This document shows positions 5,705 to 12,557 of a DNA stretch of 14,157 nucleotides, piece by piece; within the stretch, counting starts at the first letter, position 1, and every line of letters starts with the position of its first letter. The notes below the pieces were generated by a model. That model saw only the letters and a program-made list of their open reading frames with translations. It did no database searches and was not told the origin of the DNA. The DNA is from Candidatus Bathyarchaeota archaeon (GTDB taxonomy: Archaea; Thermoproteota; Bathyarchaeia; TCS64): NCBI GenBank assembly GCA_030613835.1, contig JAUWLH010000023.1:1-14157 (forward strand). Direction: 5' to 3'. The translations under genes and the position numbers were made by a program.

Positions 5705-5834
5705 CGCCCGAGTGGGAGCGGAAGACCGCCGAAGAAGCGGATGGCGGAAAGCTCGCTGAATCACGTGGATGGGCTTCAAAAGACCATGGCTTTGGCTATG
5801 GGAACTGCGTCCCCTTGGTGAGAACACTCGGGCG
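5705..5834 (+). ncRNA. Unclassified 130-base structured RNA
   Basis: The ends form a perfect 10-bp helix (CGCCCGAGTG 5705-5714 with CACTCGGGCG 5825-5834). Inside, GAGC/GCTC (5716-5719 with 5751-5754) encloses CCGCC/GGCGG (5726-5730 with 5743-5747). A second arm holds CCATGGC-TTTG-GCTATGG (5784-5801) with outer pairing of TCAC (5761-5764) to GTGA (5818-5821 region) and GGGC to GTCC. The G·U pairs in these helices exist only if the plus strand is transcribed. A TATA box precedes it and T-rich bases follow. The G+C rises sharply over its AT-rich surroundings, a usual sign of RNA genes. I could not match it to tRNA, 5S rRNA, SRP, RNase P, box C/D or H/ACA RNA. It is probably an independent RNA, since the slipin gene has its own promoter. 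Confidence 0.65.
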
Positions 5835-5940
5835 CTTTACGTTTTGGGAAAATCGATAAGCGATTTAAATGACCACCATACGGACATTATTTTTACTTTC
5901 CCGTCAATGTTTCTAAATAACCCATATAACCCTATTTAAT

Positions 5941-5953
5941 CTATATAGTATAT
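5941..5953 (+). promoter_or_regulatory. TATA-like box and ribosome site of the slipin gene
   Basis: CTATATAGTATAT predicts transcription from about 5973 and a leader of about 45 bases. A GAGAGGT element at 6001-6007 lies about 12 bases before the ATG at 6020. This separates the gene from the upstream RNA. Confidence 0.45.
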
Positions 5954-6019
5954 CCCTAAATAACGGAGTTCTATAGATACACATAGTCAAATAAAGAGAA
6001 GAGAGGTATAGATAAAAAA

Positions 6020-6793
6020 ATGTGGTTTACGTTAGGAGCAATCCTAGTAGTATTAGCAACGTTCGTCCTTCCAGCGTTCTACGTAGTCTCCCAGTGGGAG
6101 AAAGCAGCGATAGTGAGGTTCGGTAACATCGAGAAGATCGAGGGAACCGGCCTACACTTCAGGATCCCACTCATAGACTCGATTATGCGCGTTGACATCA
6201 GGACACAGACCATCGACTTGATGGGACAGCAGGCCATCACAAAGGATAACATCAGCGTCATCATCGACGCCGTCGTCTTCATGAAGATCGAGGACCCCGA
6301 GAAGCTCATACTGAACATTCAGGATTATAGGGTAGCGGTAAGCAAGTACGCCCAGACAGCCATCCGTAATATCATCGGAGCCTACAACCTGGACGACCTG
6401 CTTGCGAGCAGGGAGGAGGTTGCAGGCCGGCTCAAGGAGGAAATCGATCTCCTGGTCAAGGACTGGGGCATTGACATCACCCGCGCGGGTCTACAGGACA
6501 TCAGCTTGCCCGCTGACATGAAGCGTGCCTTCGCCGTCCAAGCCGAGGCCGAGCGTGAGTCAAGGGCCATCCAGATCAAGGCCAACGCCGAGCTTAAGGC
6601 GAGCCACAAGCTCAAGGAGGCGGCCCTGAACATGAGCGACCCCAACGCCATGCAGCTACGTGTGTTGACTACCCTGAACGATATTAGCAAGGACCAGAGC
6701 AACACCATCATCTTGGCGCTGCCCCTTGAAACATTGGGCGCAATTGGATTACAGGGCATCGCATCGCTGGCGGCAATCAAGAAAAAGGAGTAA
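6020..6793 (+). CDS. SPFH/Band 7 membrane protein (slipin/stomatin family)
   Basis: The 257-residue protein has an N-terminal membrane segment (about residues 4-23), then an SPFH domain with EKAAIVRFGNIEKIEGTGLHFRIPLID (about 27-53) and YAQTAIRNIIGAYNLDDLL (111-129). An Ala/Glu-rich coiled coil follows (about 165-205), then a hydrophobic C-terminus. Such proteins oligomerise at membranes into scaffolds that influence membrane protein stability and proteolysis. Slipins are often paired with an NfeD-type protease, but no such gene is adjacent. The stop codon is one base from the convergent uppP stop. Confidence 0.9.
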   Translation: MWFTLGAILVVLATFVLPAFYVVSQWEKAAIVRFGNIEKIEGTGLHFRIPLIDSIMRVDIRTQTIDLMGQQAITKDNISVIIDAVVFMKIEDPEKLILNIQDYRVAVSKYAQTAIRNIIGAYNLDDLLASREEVAGRLKEEIDLLVKDWGIDITRAGLQDISLPADMKRAFAVQAEAERESRAIQIKANAELKASHKLKEAALNMSDPNAMQLRVLTTLNDISKDQSNTIILALPLETLGAIGLQGIASLAAIKKKE

Positions 6794-6794
6794 C

Positions 6795-7574
6795 CTAAAA
6801 CGCGAGGTTAGGCAGCCAGACCAGTATGGACAGGGCACCCAACCCCACACATATTTTCCAGAAACTCATTTCTCTAGCGAGAGCCAGCAACCTTCCAATC
6901 GTCAAATAACCAACTATAGCCGCCACTATTGTCGCGAGCCCGGAGTATGCATCGGGTCGGAAGCCCTTAACCAGCATCAAGCCTAGGGCAGCCGCGAAGC
7001 TGGCGGGGATACTCATGAGGAAGCTGACTCTGAAAGCCTCCTCGCTGTCAAAGTTCTTGAAGAGCATGATCGATGTGGTTAAACCAGATCTTGATAGCCC
7101 CGGGATGATGGCTAGCCCCTGGGCCACACCCAGCAATATCGTAAGGGGCCACGATAGCTCGGATCCATCCTTGCTCGATTTTGATGCCTCCCTCTGGAGC
7201 AGCCCTGTGAGTATCAGAGCCACTCCCGTCAACGCGAGAAGGGTCTCACCAATCGAGGCCGAGACGTTGAGGAACGTGAAGATGGGGAACCCAACCAAGC
7301 CTGTCAATCCCGTCATGATGAATAGCTTGTAGAACATGTCCCTGTCTTCAGGGGTCTTCATCAACAGGATGTTCAGCATAGGCTCCCTGAGGTAGATCAG
7401 CGCAGCCAGTCCTGTCCCGATGTGGAGGAATATGGACGTGTTCAGCGTCTCCTCGATGCCGTAACCGAACAGCTGGGTCAGGAGTATGACCATGTTGCCC
7501 TCGCTGGACACTGGTAGCCACTCAAGCAGTCCCTGTAAAAGCCCCGCAATGATAGAGGCGGTTATCGAGTCCAC
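6795..7574 (-). CDS. uppP: Undecaprenyl-diphosphatase-like membrane protein (UppP/BacA)
   Basis: The 259-residue, highly hydrophobic protein has about eight membrane segments. Its two family motifs are GLLQGLLEWLPVSSEGN (residues 11-27) and AIIPGLSRSG (155-164). UppP removes a phosphate from C55 isoprenyl diphosphate to recycle the carrier lipid; in archaea the substrate may be a related polyprenyl or dolichyl diphosphate used in glycan export. The usual SSSGH is SSEGN here, so a histidine found in bacterial enzymes is replaced. The start is a GTG. A TATA-like box (7597-7604) about 26 bases upstream supports a leaderless start there. Confidence 0.85.
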   Translation of the reverse strand: MDSITASIIAGLLQGLLEWLPVSSEGNMVILLTQLFGYGIEETLNTSIFLHIGTGLAALIYLREPMLNILLMKTPEDRDMFYKLFIMTGLTGLVGFPIFTFLNVSASIGETLLALTGVALILTGLLQREASKSSKDGSELSWPLTILLGVAQGLAIIPGLSRSGLTTSIMLFKNFDSEEAFRVSFLMSIPASFAAALGLMLVKGFRPDAYSGLATIVAAIVGYLTIGRLLALAREMSFWKICVGLGALSILVWLPNLAF

Positions 7575-7596
7575 ACAAGTAATGATGAGGTCTACG

Positions 7597-7628
7597 ATAA
7601 AACCCGTGCGCCCAAACCGTTAATAAAC
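7597..7628. promoter_or_regulatory. Divergent promoters of uppP and the TPR gene
   Basis: On the minus strand GTTTTATC (near 7597-7604) lies about 26 bases before the uppP GTG. On the plus strand TTAATAAAC (7619-7627) lies about 27 bases before ATG 7650. Both mRNAs would be leaderless. Confidence 0.45.
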
Positions 7629-7649
7629 ATCATCCATCCAGATTGAGCC

Positions 7650-8243
7650 ATGCTCATCGACCAGAAAGCCATCAAGGGGGAAATGAACCAGCTCATCGAG
7701 GTGATAGATTTTAACGGGATGATAGAGAAGGCGGGAAGCATCATTGACGAGCACCCATCGAGCTACTTGGGCAGGTGGTGGATGTCGAGGGCCCTCATAT
7801 TCATGGGAAGGACAGATGAGGCCCTTGACTGGCTCATGATGGCAATGAGGAGAGCTGACTCCGATGGGGAGGAGTCCAGGATCGCCTCAAGCATGGCCAA
7901 CGTCTACAACGTGAGGAAGCAGTGGGAGGACTCGCTGAACTATTCTGCCATCTCCCTTGAACTCGACCCGAGAAACGTGGTGGGCGTTATAGCCCGCAGC
8001 ATCGCGCTCTCCGCGACGGGTAAGAGAAATGAGGCTTCAAGGTTGCTTGACTCAAATAAGAGGCTATACGTCGATGACTACCAGCGAGCATGCGTGGCTG
8101 CGGTCAAAAGGGACAAGCCCAGTATGTTAAAGTATCTCAGGAATGCCATGGAGGAAAGCCCCCACAGCAAGGTCACGGTCCGGTACGACCCCGATTTCGC
8201 TCCCTACAGAAGGGACCCCGAGTTCAGGGAGATCACGACCTAG
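7650..8243 (+). CDS. TPR-repeat protein
   Basis: The 197-residue protein consists mainly of helix-turn-helix repeats of the tetratricopeptide type. Signs are YLGRWWMSRALIFMGRTDEALDWLMMAMRRA (about residues 39-69), IASSMANVYNVRKQWEDSLNYSAISLELDP (78-107) and GVIARSIALSATGKRNEASRLLD (111-133). The last part has the DPDFAPYRRDPEFREI form often seen at the end of such repeats. No signal peptide or membrane segment is present. It is probably a protein-interaction scaffold; the partner is unknown. Confidence 0.8.
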   Translation: MLIDQKAIKGEMNQLIEVIDFNGMIEKAGSIIDEHPSSYLGRWWMSRALIFMGRTDEALDWLMMAMRRADSDGEESRIASSMANVYNVRKQWEDSLNYSAISLELDPRNVVGVIARSIALSATGKRNEASRLLDSNKRLYVDDYQRACVAAVKRDKPSMLKYLRNAMEESPHSKVTVRYDPDFAPYRRDPEFREITT

Positions 8244-8286
8244 GCAACTTTTATCAGCGGAATCGCCGCGATTATATTGAATTCAC

Positions 8287-9165
8287 TTGAAAATTATAGT
8301 CCTCTACGGCTCAAAGCCCAGCAAGAACAGCGTTGAATTAATCGAGGCCGCCCAGAACCAGGGCCACACGGTAATAAAAGGGCCCACTAGCGATGTGTCA
8401 AGCATGATCAGTAACGACGGCAGCAAGTTCTGGCTCGGGAGGGAGGACATATCCGATGTGGACATGTGTCTGCTACGCAGCTTCGGGCCTGGAAGCACTG
8501 AGCAGTCAACACGTCGCATTAGTATGCTGGAGCACATGGAGATTGCGGGGATCAAGGTGGTGAACAGCACCTACCCGTTCAGGAGGAGCAGGGACAAGTA
8601 CGCTACACAGTACGTGCTCCACGCGGCAGGAATACCAATCCCCCAGACCTTCACCACCGAGAGCCTGGCAAGGGCATACCAGAAGACCAACGAGATGGGC
8701 AAAACCATCTACAAGCCCATCCTTGGAAGTATGGGCAGGGGCAGCATGAAGTTCGATGACGCGGACATGGCGTACAACGCCTACAGGTTGCTGGACAGAC
8801 TACAGCATCCTTTGATACTACAGAAGTACGTCCAGACCCCTGGCAGGGATATCAGGATCTTCATTGTAGGTGACGAAGTAGTCGGCGCCGTGTACAAGTA
8901 CCTCCCAGAGGGCAAGTGGAAGAGCAACTTGGCCCAAGGAGGCAGGATGGTGGAGGAGGAGATGAGCGATGAGATCATAGACATGGCTTTCAAGGCCACC
9001 AAGGCCATGGGTCTGGATTATTCAGGCGTGGACATCATCGAATCACCAGAGGGGCCCATAGTTCTTGAGGTGAACGCCTCGCCGGGCTGGCAAGGACTGA
9101 AAAAGGCGACGGGAAAAAATGTAGCAGATATAATCGTCAGGTATGGGGTGGAGCAGGTTGAGTGA
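8287..9165 (+). CDS. RimK-like ATP-grasp glutamate ligase (CofF/MptN-type candidate)
   Basis: The 292-residue protein shows the RimK ATP-grasp fold: an N-terminal region starting MKIIVLYGSKPS, an ATP-binding segment IYKPILGSMGRGSMKF (141-156), LILQKYVQTPGRDIRIFIVG (176-195) and a metal and ATP site with D249, E261 and N263 in IVLEVNASPGWQGL. Archaeal relatives include CofF (alpha-glutamate on F420), MptN (on tetrahydromethanopterin) and LysX/ArgX (which need a LysW-type carrier; none is seen here). With cofE in the window, a coenzyme glutamylase is the best guess, but substrate cannot be read from sequence. The start is TTG, because an in-frame stop lies just upstream. It overlaps the following gene. 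Confidence 0.85.
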   Translation: MKIIVLYGSKPSKNSVELIEAAQNQGHTVIKGPTSDVSSMISNDGSKFWLGREDISDVDMCLLRSFGPGSTEQSTRRISMLEHMEIAGIKVVNSTYPFRRSRDKYATQYVLHAAGIPIPQTFTTESLARAYQKTNEMGKTIYKPILGSMGRGSMKFDDADMAYNAYRLLDRLQHPLILQKYVQTPGRDIRIFIVGDEVVGAVYKYLPEGKWKSNLAQGGRMVEEEMSDEIIDMAFKATKAMGLDYSGVDIIESPEGPIVLEVNASPGWQGLKKATGKNVADIIVRYGVEQVE

Positions 9166-9532
9166 CGAGCTTTCAAGGATACCCATCAAGATCACCGTGG
9201 TGGACAAGGGAGAGGCCACAGGATACCTGAACAGGCTAACCGCGCCCTTAACGGTTGGGGCGATCGCCCAGAGGCTTCCAATCAACAGCAGGACGAGCCC
9301 GGCAATGGGGCACATTTCAATCCTAATAGACCTCAAGAGGGGAGTAGAGAAACCAGTAACGCAGGTAAAAGCAGGCACAATCGCTTACTGGCCGAGGAGC
9401 GACGCCCTCACCATCTACCCAAAGGACACCAAGCCCTACGGCCCAGTGAACAAGATCGGTGAGATCGAGGAAAATTTGGAGCTTTTCAACAGGCTCAGAA
9501 GCGGTTCAAGGATAATAATAGAGAAAATCTAG
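9143..9532 (+). CDS. Cyclophilin-like fold protein
   Basis: The 129-residue product resembles the small archaeal/bacterial cyclophilin-like family (PF04126): IKITVVDKGEATGYLNRLTAPLTVGAIAQRLP, a central SRTSPAMGHISILI, then VKAGTIAYWPRSDALTIYPKD and the GPVNKIGEI motif. The biochemical role is not established. It overlaps the end of the ATP-grasp gene by 23 bases from ATG 9143, or by 8 bases if TTG 9158 (preceded by GGTGGAG) is used; the latter gives a more typical N-terminus. The overlap implies co-translation. Its 3' end overlaps convergent rps25e by 4 bases. Confidence 0.8.
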   Translation: MGWSRLSDELSRIPIKITVVDKGEATGYLNRLTAPLTVGAIAQRLPINSRTSPAMGHISILIDLKRGVEKPVTQVKAGTIAYWPRSDALTIYPKDTKPYGPVNKIGEIEENLELFNRLRSGSRIIIEKI

Positions 9533-9780
9533 GACTCGCCAGCCATCTTGTAGACTTTCAGGTTCTTACTGCGAGTGACGAACTCGACGACGCCCTTTGA
9601 CTCTAGTTCCGTGAGCATCCTCTTGGCCACGCTGACCTTAAGATTGAACCTAATCGCTACTGCTGTTGGTGTGATTGCCTTCATTCCTTTGAGGGCCCCC
9701 AGGGTCTCTTTATTTGCGAGATCGGGGATATCGACACCGCCGACAATCTTCTCTCTACGTCCTAAATTTTGACTGGACAT
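9529..9780 (-). CDS. rps25e: 30S ribosomal protein S25e
   Basis: The 83-residue protein matches S25e, a small-subunit protein with a winged-helix fold. The core MKAITPTAVAIRFNLKVSVAKRMLTELESKGVVEFVTRS (about residues 33-71) is diagnostic. The N-terminus is shorter and less lysine-rich than in typical S25e. In Archaea this protein is known mainly from the TACK and Asgard groups, which makes it a useful taxonomic clue. It lies 46 bases downstream of psmA on the same strand and has a hairpin just before its start. Confidence 0.88.
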   Translation of the reverse strand: MSSQNLGRREKIVGGVDIPDLANKETLGALKGMKAITPTAVAIRFNLKVSVAKRMLTELESKGVVEFVTRSKNLKVYKMAGES

Positions 9781-9787
9781 TATTGTT

Positions 9788-9807
9788 CACCCACCAATTC
9801 TTGGGTG
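9788..9807 (-). repeat. Inverted repeat in front of rps25e
   Basis: CACCCA (9788-9793) and TGGGTG (9802-9807) are 6-base arms ending 8 bases before the rps25e ATG. A T-rich TATA-like stretch lies further upstream. It may be a psmA terminator or a hairpin covering the rps25e ribosome site. Confidence 0.4.
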
Positions 9808-9826
9808 TGAATTAAAAACCCTGTGG

Positions 9827-10528
9827 CTAGAGGTACTTTTGTATCTCTTCGATGCTGAGGGTCCTGAACTTTTTGGACTCTTTTGTCACAACCGCGATGT
9901 TCATCCCGTCAGCGGATAGATCATTATCTGATGCCTCCTTCAGAGCTTGCACTGATAGGGCAATGGCTTCATCTAGGGTGATCTCCTGTCGGTACTCCTC
10001 CTTAAGGACCGCTAATGCTTTCTCGCTGTTGCGTCCAACTGAGGTAGCCTTGTAGCCGCGGTAACTCCCGCTTGGGTCCGTCGCGATTAGGCTGACTCGG
10101 TGATCATCGACGCCACCGAACAGTAAACTTACGCCAAAAGGCCTCACACCTGCGTTCTGGGTGTACCTCTGGAGAAGGTCGCCTACCCCGCTGGCTAGAT
10201 CCTCTACATCTGCGGGTTCATCGTATGTCATCTTGTTGCTCTGACAGAAGAGTCTGGCCTGCTTGATTAGTACACGGGCATCCGGGCTGAGACCTGCGAT
10301 TGCCACGCCAACGTGGTCATCGATCCTGAAGATCTTCTTGCTATTTCTAGGTGCAGCTAGCTTGCTCAGCTGTGGCTCAAGGACCGCGAGGATAACTCCC
10401 TCCTCACTTTTGATGCCTACTATTGGGCTGCCTCTCTTGACAAGCTCTAGGGCGTATTCGACCTGGTAGATCCTTCCCTCTGGTGAGAAGATCGTGATTG
10501 CTCCGTCGTATTCTCTTCCGCGTGACAT
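9827..10528 (-). CDS. psmA: Proteasome subunit alpha
   Basis: The 233-residue protein is the alpha subunit of the 20S proteasome. The N-terminal signature YDGAITIFSPEGRIYQVEYA (residues 7-26) forms the gate and the first helix. The later SPDARVLIKQARLFCQ, GVRPFGVSLLFGG and DPSGSYRGYKATSVG segments are typical. As an alpha subunit it forms the outer rings and lacks the catalytic threonine of beta subunits. No beta subunit gene is in the window. A TATA-like box (10571-10579) gives a leader of about 20 bases. Confidence 0.96.
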   Translation of the reverse strand: MSRGREYDGAITIFSPEGRIYQVEYALELVKRGSPIVGIKSEEGVILAVLEPQLSKLAAPRNSKKIFRIDDHVGVAIAGLSPDARVLIKQARLFCQSNKMTYDEPADVEDLASGVGDLLQRYTQNAGVRPFGVSLLFGGVDDHRVSLIATDPSGSYRGYKATSVGRNSEKALAVLKEEYRQEITLDEAIALSVQALKEASDNDLSADGMNIAVVTKESKKFRTLSIEEIQKYL

Positions 10529-10570
10529 TGTTGATCAGCCCGAAATATCTTGAATAGGGAATGTACCCCC

Positions 10571-10579
10571 GTTTTTAAA
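10571..10579 (-). promoter_or_regulatory. TATA-like box of psmA
   Basis: TTTAAAAAC on the minus strand is centred about 47 bases before the psmA ATG, giving transcription from about 10549. A long hairpin lies directly upstream of it. Confidence 0.45.
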
Positions 10580-10589
10580 GGTTCCAATG

Positions 10590-10630
10590 ATAATTTTGGG
10601 GACACCTGAAACCTGTGAGCCCCAAATTAT
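10590..10630. repeat. Long hairpin upstream of the psmA promoter
   Basis: ATAATTTTGGGG (10590-10601) pairs with CCCCAAATTAT (10620-10630): 11 bp with one bulged T around an 18-base loop that contains ACCTG twice. It sits next to the psmA TATA box. It may be an operator or the end structure of the tiaS mRNA. Confidence 0.55.
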
Positions 10631-10898
10631 GGTTAAGTAAGGGGATTGGGATGTTATTGGTTAAGCCAAACCGTGATAATCTGCTTGAGATAGTGGTCAT
10701 TGGGGAGATAACCCACAACAAATCGACAGCGGGTACATGGACAATAATGACGGAAAGCCTAGATTCTGCCCAAGGTAGAAGTCAAAACGACGGTTGAGGG
10801 CGGTCCTCCTTGGAGCCATTTCTGTTTTTCGAGAACTTTTTTCATGGGATGAACTCAGAGTTGACTTCATATAACGGAATTGGGTACCCTGAACTGTC
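10631..10898. other. Non-coding stretch between tiaS and psmA
   Basis: No frame here looks like a real gene; the short plus-strand frame at 10615-10797 has no recognisable family or start signal. Apart from the hairpin next to it, only a GGGTACCC palindrome (10882-10889) and a short T-run stand out. Confidence 0.4.
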
Positions 10899-12191
10899 CT
10901 AGAGCATCAGCTCGATTGCTTTTTCCCGTCCGTACCGCTCGTAGGGCTTTGTAAGGTGCCTTTGAGCCCCCCTGTCGGGGAGATATATCCCAGGGACGAT
11001 ACCCCGCTCCTGCTCGATAGCTTCCTCGACCAATACAGTCCCCCTATAGCCGCATTTCTTGCACCTTAATCCCTTTTCCTTTCCCATGGACTCCGTTGAG
11101 CCACCGCACTCTGGGCACTTGGGCTTAACATACTTGATCTTGGGTACTGTTTCGTGCAGGGCTAGTTTCTCAATGTTAAGGGTCAGTTCATTTTCGTGGA
11201 TGCTGACACCTGAGTAAATCGTCACATCGTCTCCTGGGATCAGCTTGCGGACAATGGCTCTGAATGATCCCGTTGGCTCAAAGGCGGCGCAGTCCACCGC
11301 TCCCGTCTCGTCCTTGAGCCTGAAGAAAACGTGCCCGCCCTCGATGGTTTCAGGTACAGAGTCCACCTTTCCTTTCACGACGGCGGGGTTGTATGGTTCA
11401 ATCTCTGAGACTTTTATCGGGTCACTGTAGTGCAGGTTCGTCCCTTGGTTCGAGCGGCAGATCATCCACCGCTCCACGGGTTCAAGTGGTTTGATCATCT
11501 GCATGGCGTCATAGACAGCTTCAGGTGTCTCCCCCCTTACCCCGTAGAGCACAGGGTCTGGCCCCCTTGGTGTGATTAGCGGCTTCCCTTTCTCGTCTAG
11601 GTTGTTGAAGGTGGAATCTGAGAGAGCCTCGTCCATCACTATGATCGAGGCAGCGTCTACTCTGCGGGGGGTTCCCCAGTTTTCCGGGGCACGGTATGTG
11701 AGAAGTTCGTAGGTCAGGTCCCCCTCAAGGGTGCCTCCGATGGCGGCAAGGGCCCCGATGATCCCCCTGCCAGTCTTGTATTCAATGTAGTCCATTTTAT
11801 GTTTCTCGATGAGATTCATCGCCAGTTTCTTCTCAACAAGTGATCTGACCACCGTTTCCGAGTAAGCCTTGACATCATCTGGCACCTCGCCCTTCAGGAA
11901 AACTATCCCCGGGTTGGTGTTGTCGCATGAGAACTCGCCATACTCGTCTACCAGCTCCTTTACGACGTTGCGTATATCCGAGTAAAGGGATTCCTCGATA
12001 TTCAGCCTCAGGCATACCGAGGCGTTCCCCCTGGTCTTCCATGGTGTGTTAGGGTTTAACCTGAGAAGCGTAGGATAGCCCTTGAACTCGACCCCCAGGA
12101 CTAGCAGATACTCCACCAGAACAGCTGCAACGTAGGTCGTGCAGCCTCCCTCCGGGCTGTCTGTGTCGTCGAGGCCGATGTGGAGCATCAT
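10899..12191 (-). CDS. tiaS: tRNA(Ile2) agmatinylcytidine synthetase TiaS
   Basis: The 430-residue protein is TiaS, which attaches agmatine to C34 of tRNA-Ile(CAU) using ATP so that it reads AUA only. The N-terminus HIGLDDTDSPEGGCTTY (4-20) is the family hallmark, and the TT pair at 18-19 falls in the kinase-like catalytic part. A ferredoxin-like domain follows. Then comes an OB fold (about 270-345, VVKGKVDSVPETIEGGHVFF) and a zinc ribbon with C359, C362, C377 and C380. Length is full. The tRNA substrate is not in the window. A TATA-like box at 12217-12225 puts the transcript start about 5 bases before the ATG. Confidence 0.95.
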   Translation of the reverse strand: MMLHIGLDDTDSPEGGCTTYVAAVLVEYLLVLGVEFKGYPTLLRLNPNTPWKTRGNASVCLRLNIEESLYSDIRNVVKELVDEYGEFSCDNTNPGIVFLKGEVPDDVKAYSETVVRSLVEKKLAMNLIEKHKMDYIEYKTGRGIIGALAAIGGTLEGDLTYELLTYRAPENWGTPRRVDAASIIVMDEALSDSTFNNLDEKGKPLITPRGPDPVLYGVRGETPEAVYDAMQMIKPLEPVERWMICRSNQGTNLHYSDPIKVSEIEPYNPAVVKGKVDSVPETIEGGHVFFRLKDETGAVDCAAFEPTGSFRAIVRKLIPGDDVTIYSGVSIHENELTLNIEKLALHETVPKIKYVKPKCPECGGSTESMGKEKGLRCKKCGYRGTVLVEEAIEQERGIVPGIYLPDRGAQRHLTKPYERYGREKAIELML

Positions 12192-12216
12192 TTCTTCTGG
12201 TTGTCCTCAGCAAAAG

Positions 12217-12225
12217 GAATAAAGA
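12217..12225 (-). promoter_or_regulatory. TATA-like box of tiaS
   Basis: CTTTATTCC on the minus strand lies about 30 bases before the tiaS ATG, in the 52-base gap after the RAM domain gene. Confidence 0.4.
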
Positions 12226-12243
12226 TTTTGAAAAAGGTGGGGT

Positions 12244-12480
12244 TTAGACCACGATCATGGTGAGCGTAGACCGAACCTTGTCGAGGCGGCGGATCTTCCA
12301 GCTGATGATGTCCTTGAGTTCCTGCATGGTCTCGGTGGATATGCGTGCGATGATATCATACACGCCGTAGACCATGTGTGCTTCTTTGACCTCATCGATA
12401 TCTTTGAGTCCCTTCAGCACCTCACTCTCTGATCCTATCTCTGCATTGATTAGTACGAAAGCTGTTGCCAAAACATGCAC
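12244..12480 (-). CDS. Stand-alone Lrp/AsnC ligand-binding (RAM) domain protein
   Basis: The 78-residue protein covers only the C-terminal effector-binding domain of Lrp/AsnC regulators: ATAFVLINAEIGSESEVLKGLKDIDEVKEAHMVYGVYDIIARI (residues 5-47) is the alpha/beta pattern with the GxYD-type segment. There is no DNA-binding domain. Such proteins are common in archaea and bind amino acids or partner with full-length Lrp proteins. The start is a GTG; a TATA-like box about 26 bases upstream indicates a leaderless mRNA. Confidence 0.85.
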   Translation of the reverse strand: MHVLATAFVLINAEIGSESEVLKGLKDIDEVKEAHMVYGVYDIIARISTETMQELKDIISWKIRRLDKVRSTLTMIVV

Positions 12481-12504
12481 CTAGTATGGATCAATTGTTA
12501 CGGG

Positions 12505-12537
12505 ATTTAAGCGTTATCAGAGTAGATATAATATATA
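12505..12537. promoter_or_regulatory. Divergent promoters of the RAM and HAD genes
   Basis: On the minus strand GCTTAAATC (12505-12513) serves the RAM gene. On the plus strand GATATAATATAT (about 12526-12537) is centred 26 bases before ATG 12558. Both would give leaderless transcripts. Confidence 0.45.
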
Positions 12538-12557
12538 CCATAGGATATGTGAAGCCC

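Noticed and set aside
5519..5827. Minus-strand open frame of 102 residues
   Set aside because: It overlaps the structured RNA and AT-rich gap, and its composition looks like a chance frame.
5705..5834. 5S rRNA, RNase P RNA or SRP RNA
   Set aside because: The closing helix and two arms recall 5S rRNA, but none of its conserved loops is present. The GGAAAG-containing part lacks the universal RNase P core, and the length is too short for archaeal SRP RNA.
10588..10640. Possible box C/D guide RNA
   Set aside because: ATGATAA and CTGA occur at a 12-base spacing, but no terminal D box follows and the second C box is poor. The hairpin explains the region better.
10615..10797. Short open frame of 60 residues
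   Set aside because: It has no family resemblance, begins inside the hairpin and shows no ribosome site or TATA box at a useful distance.
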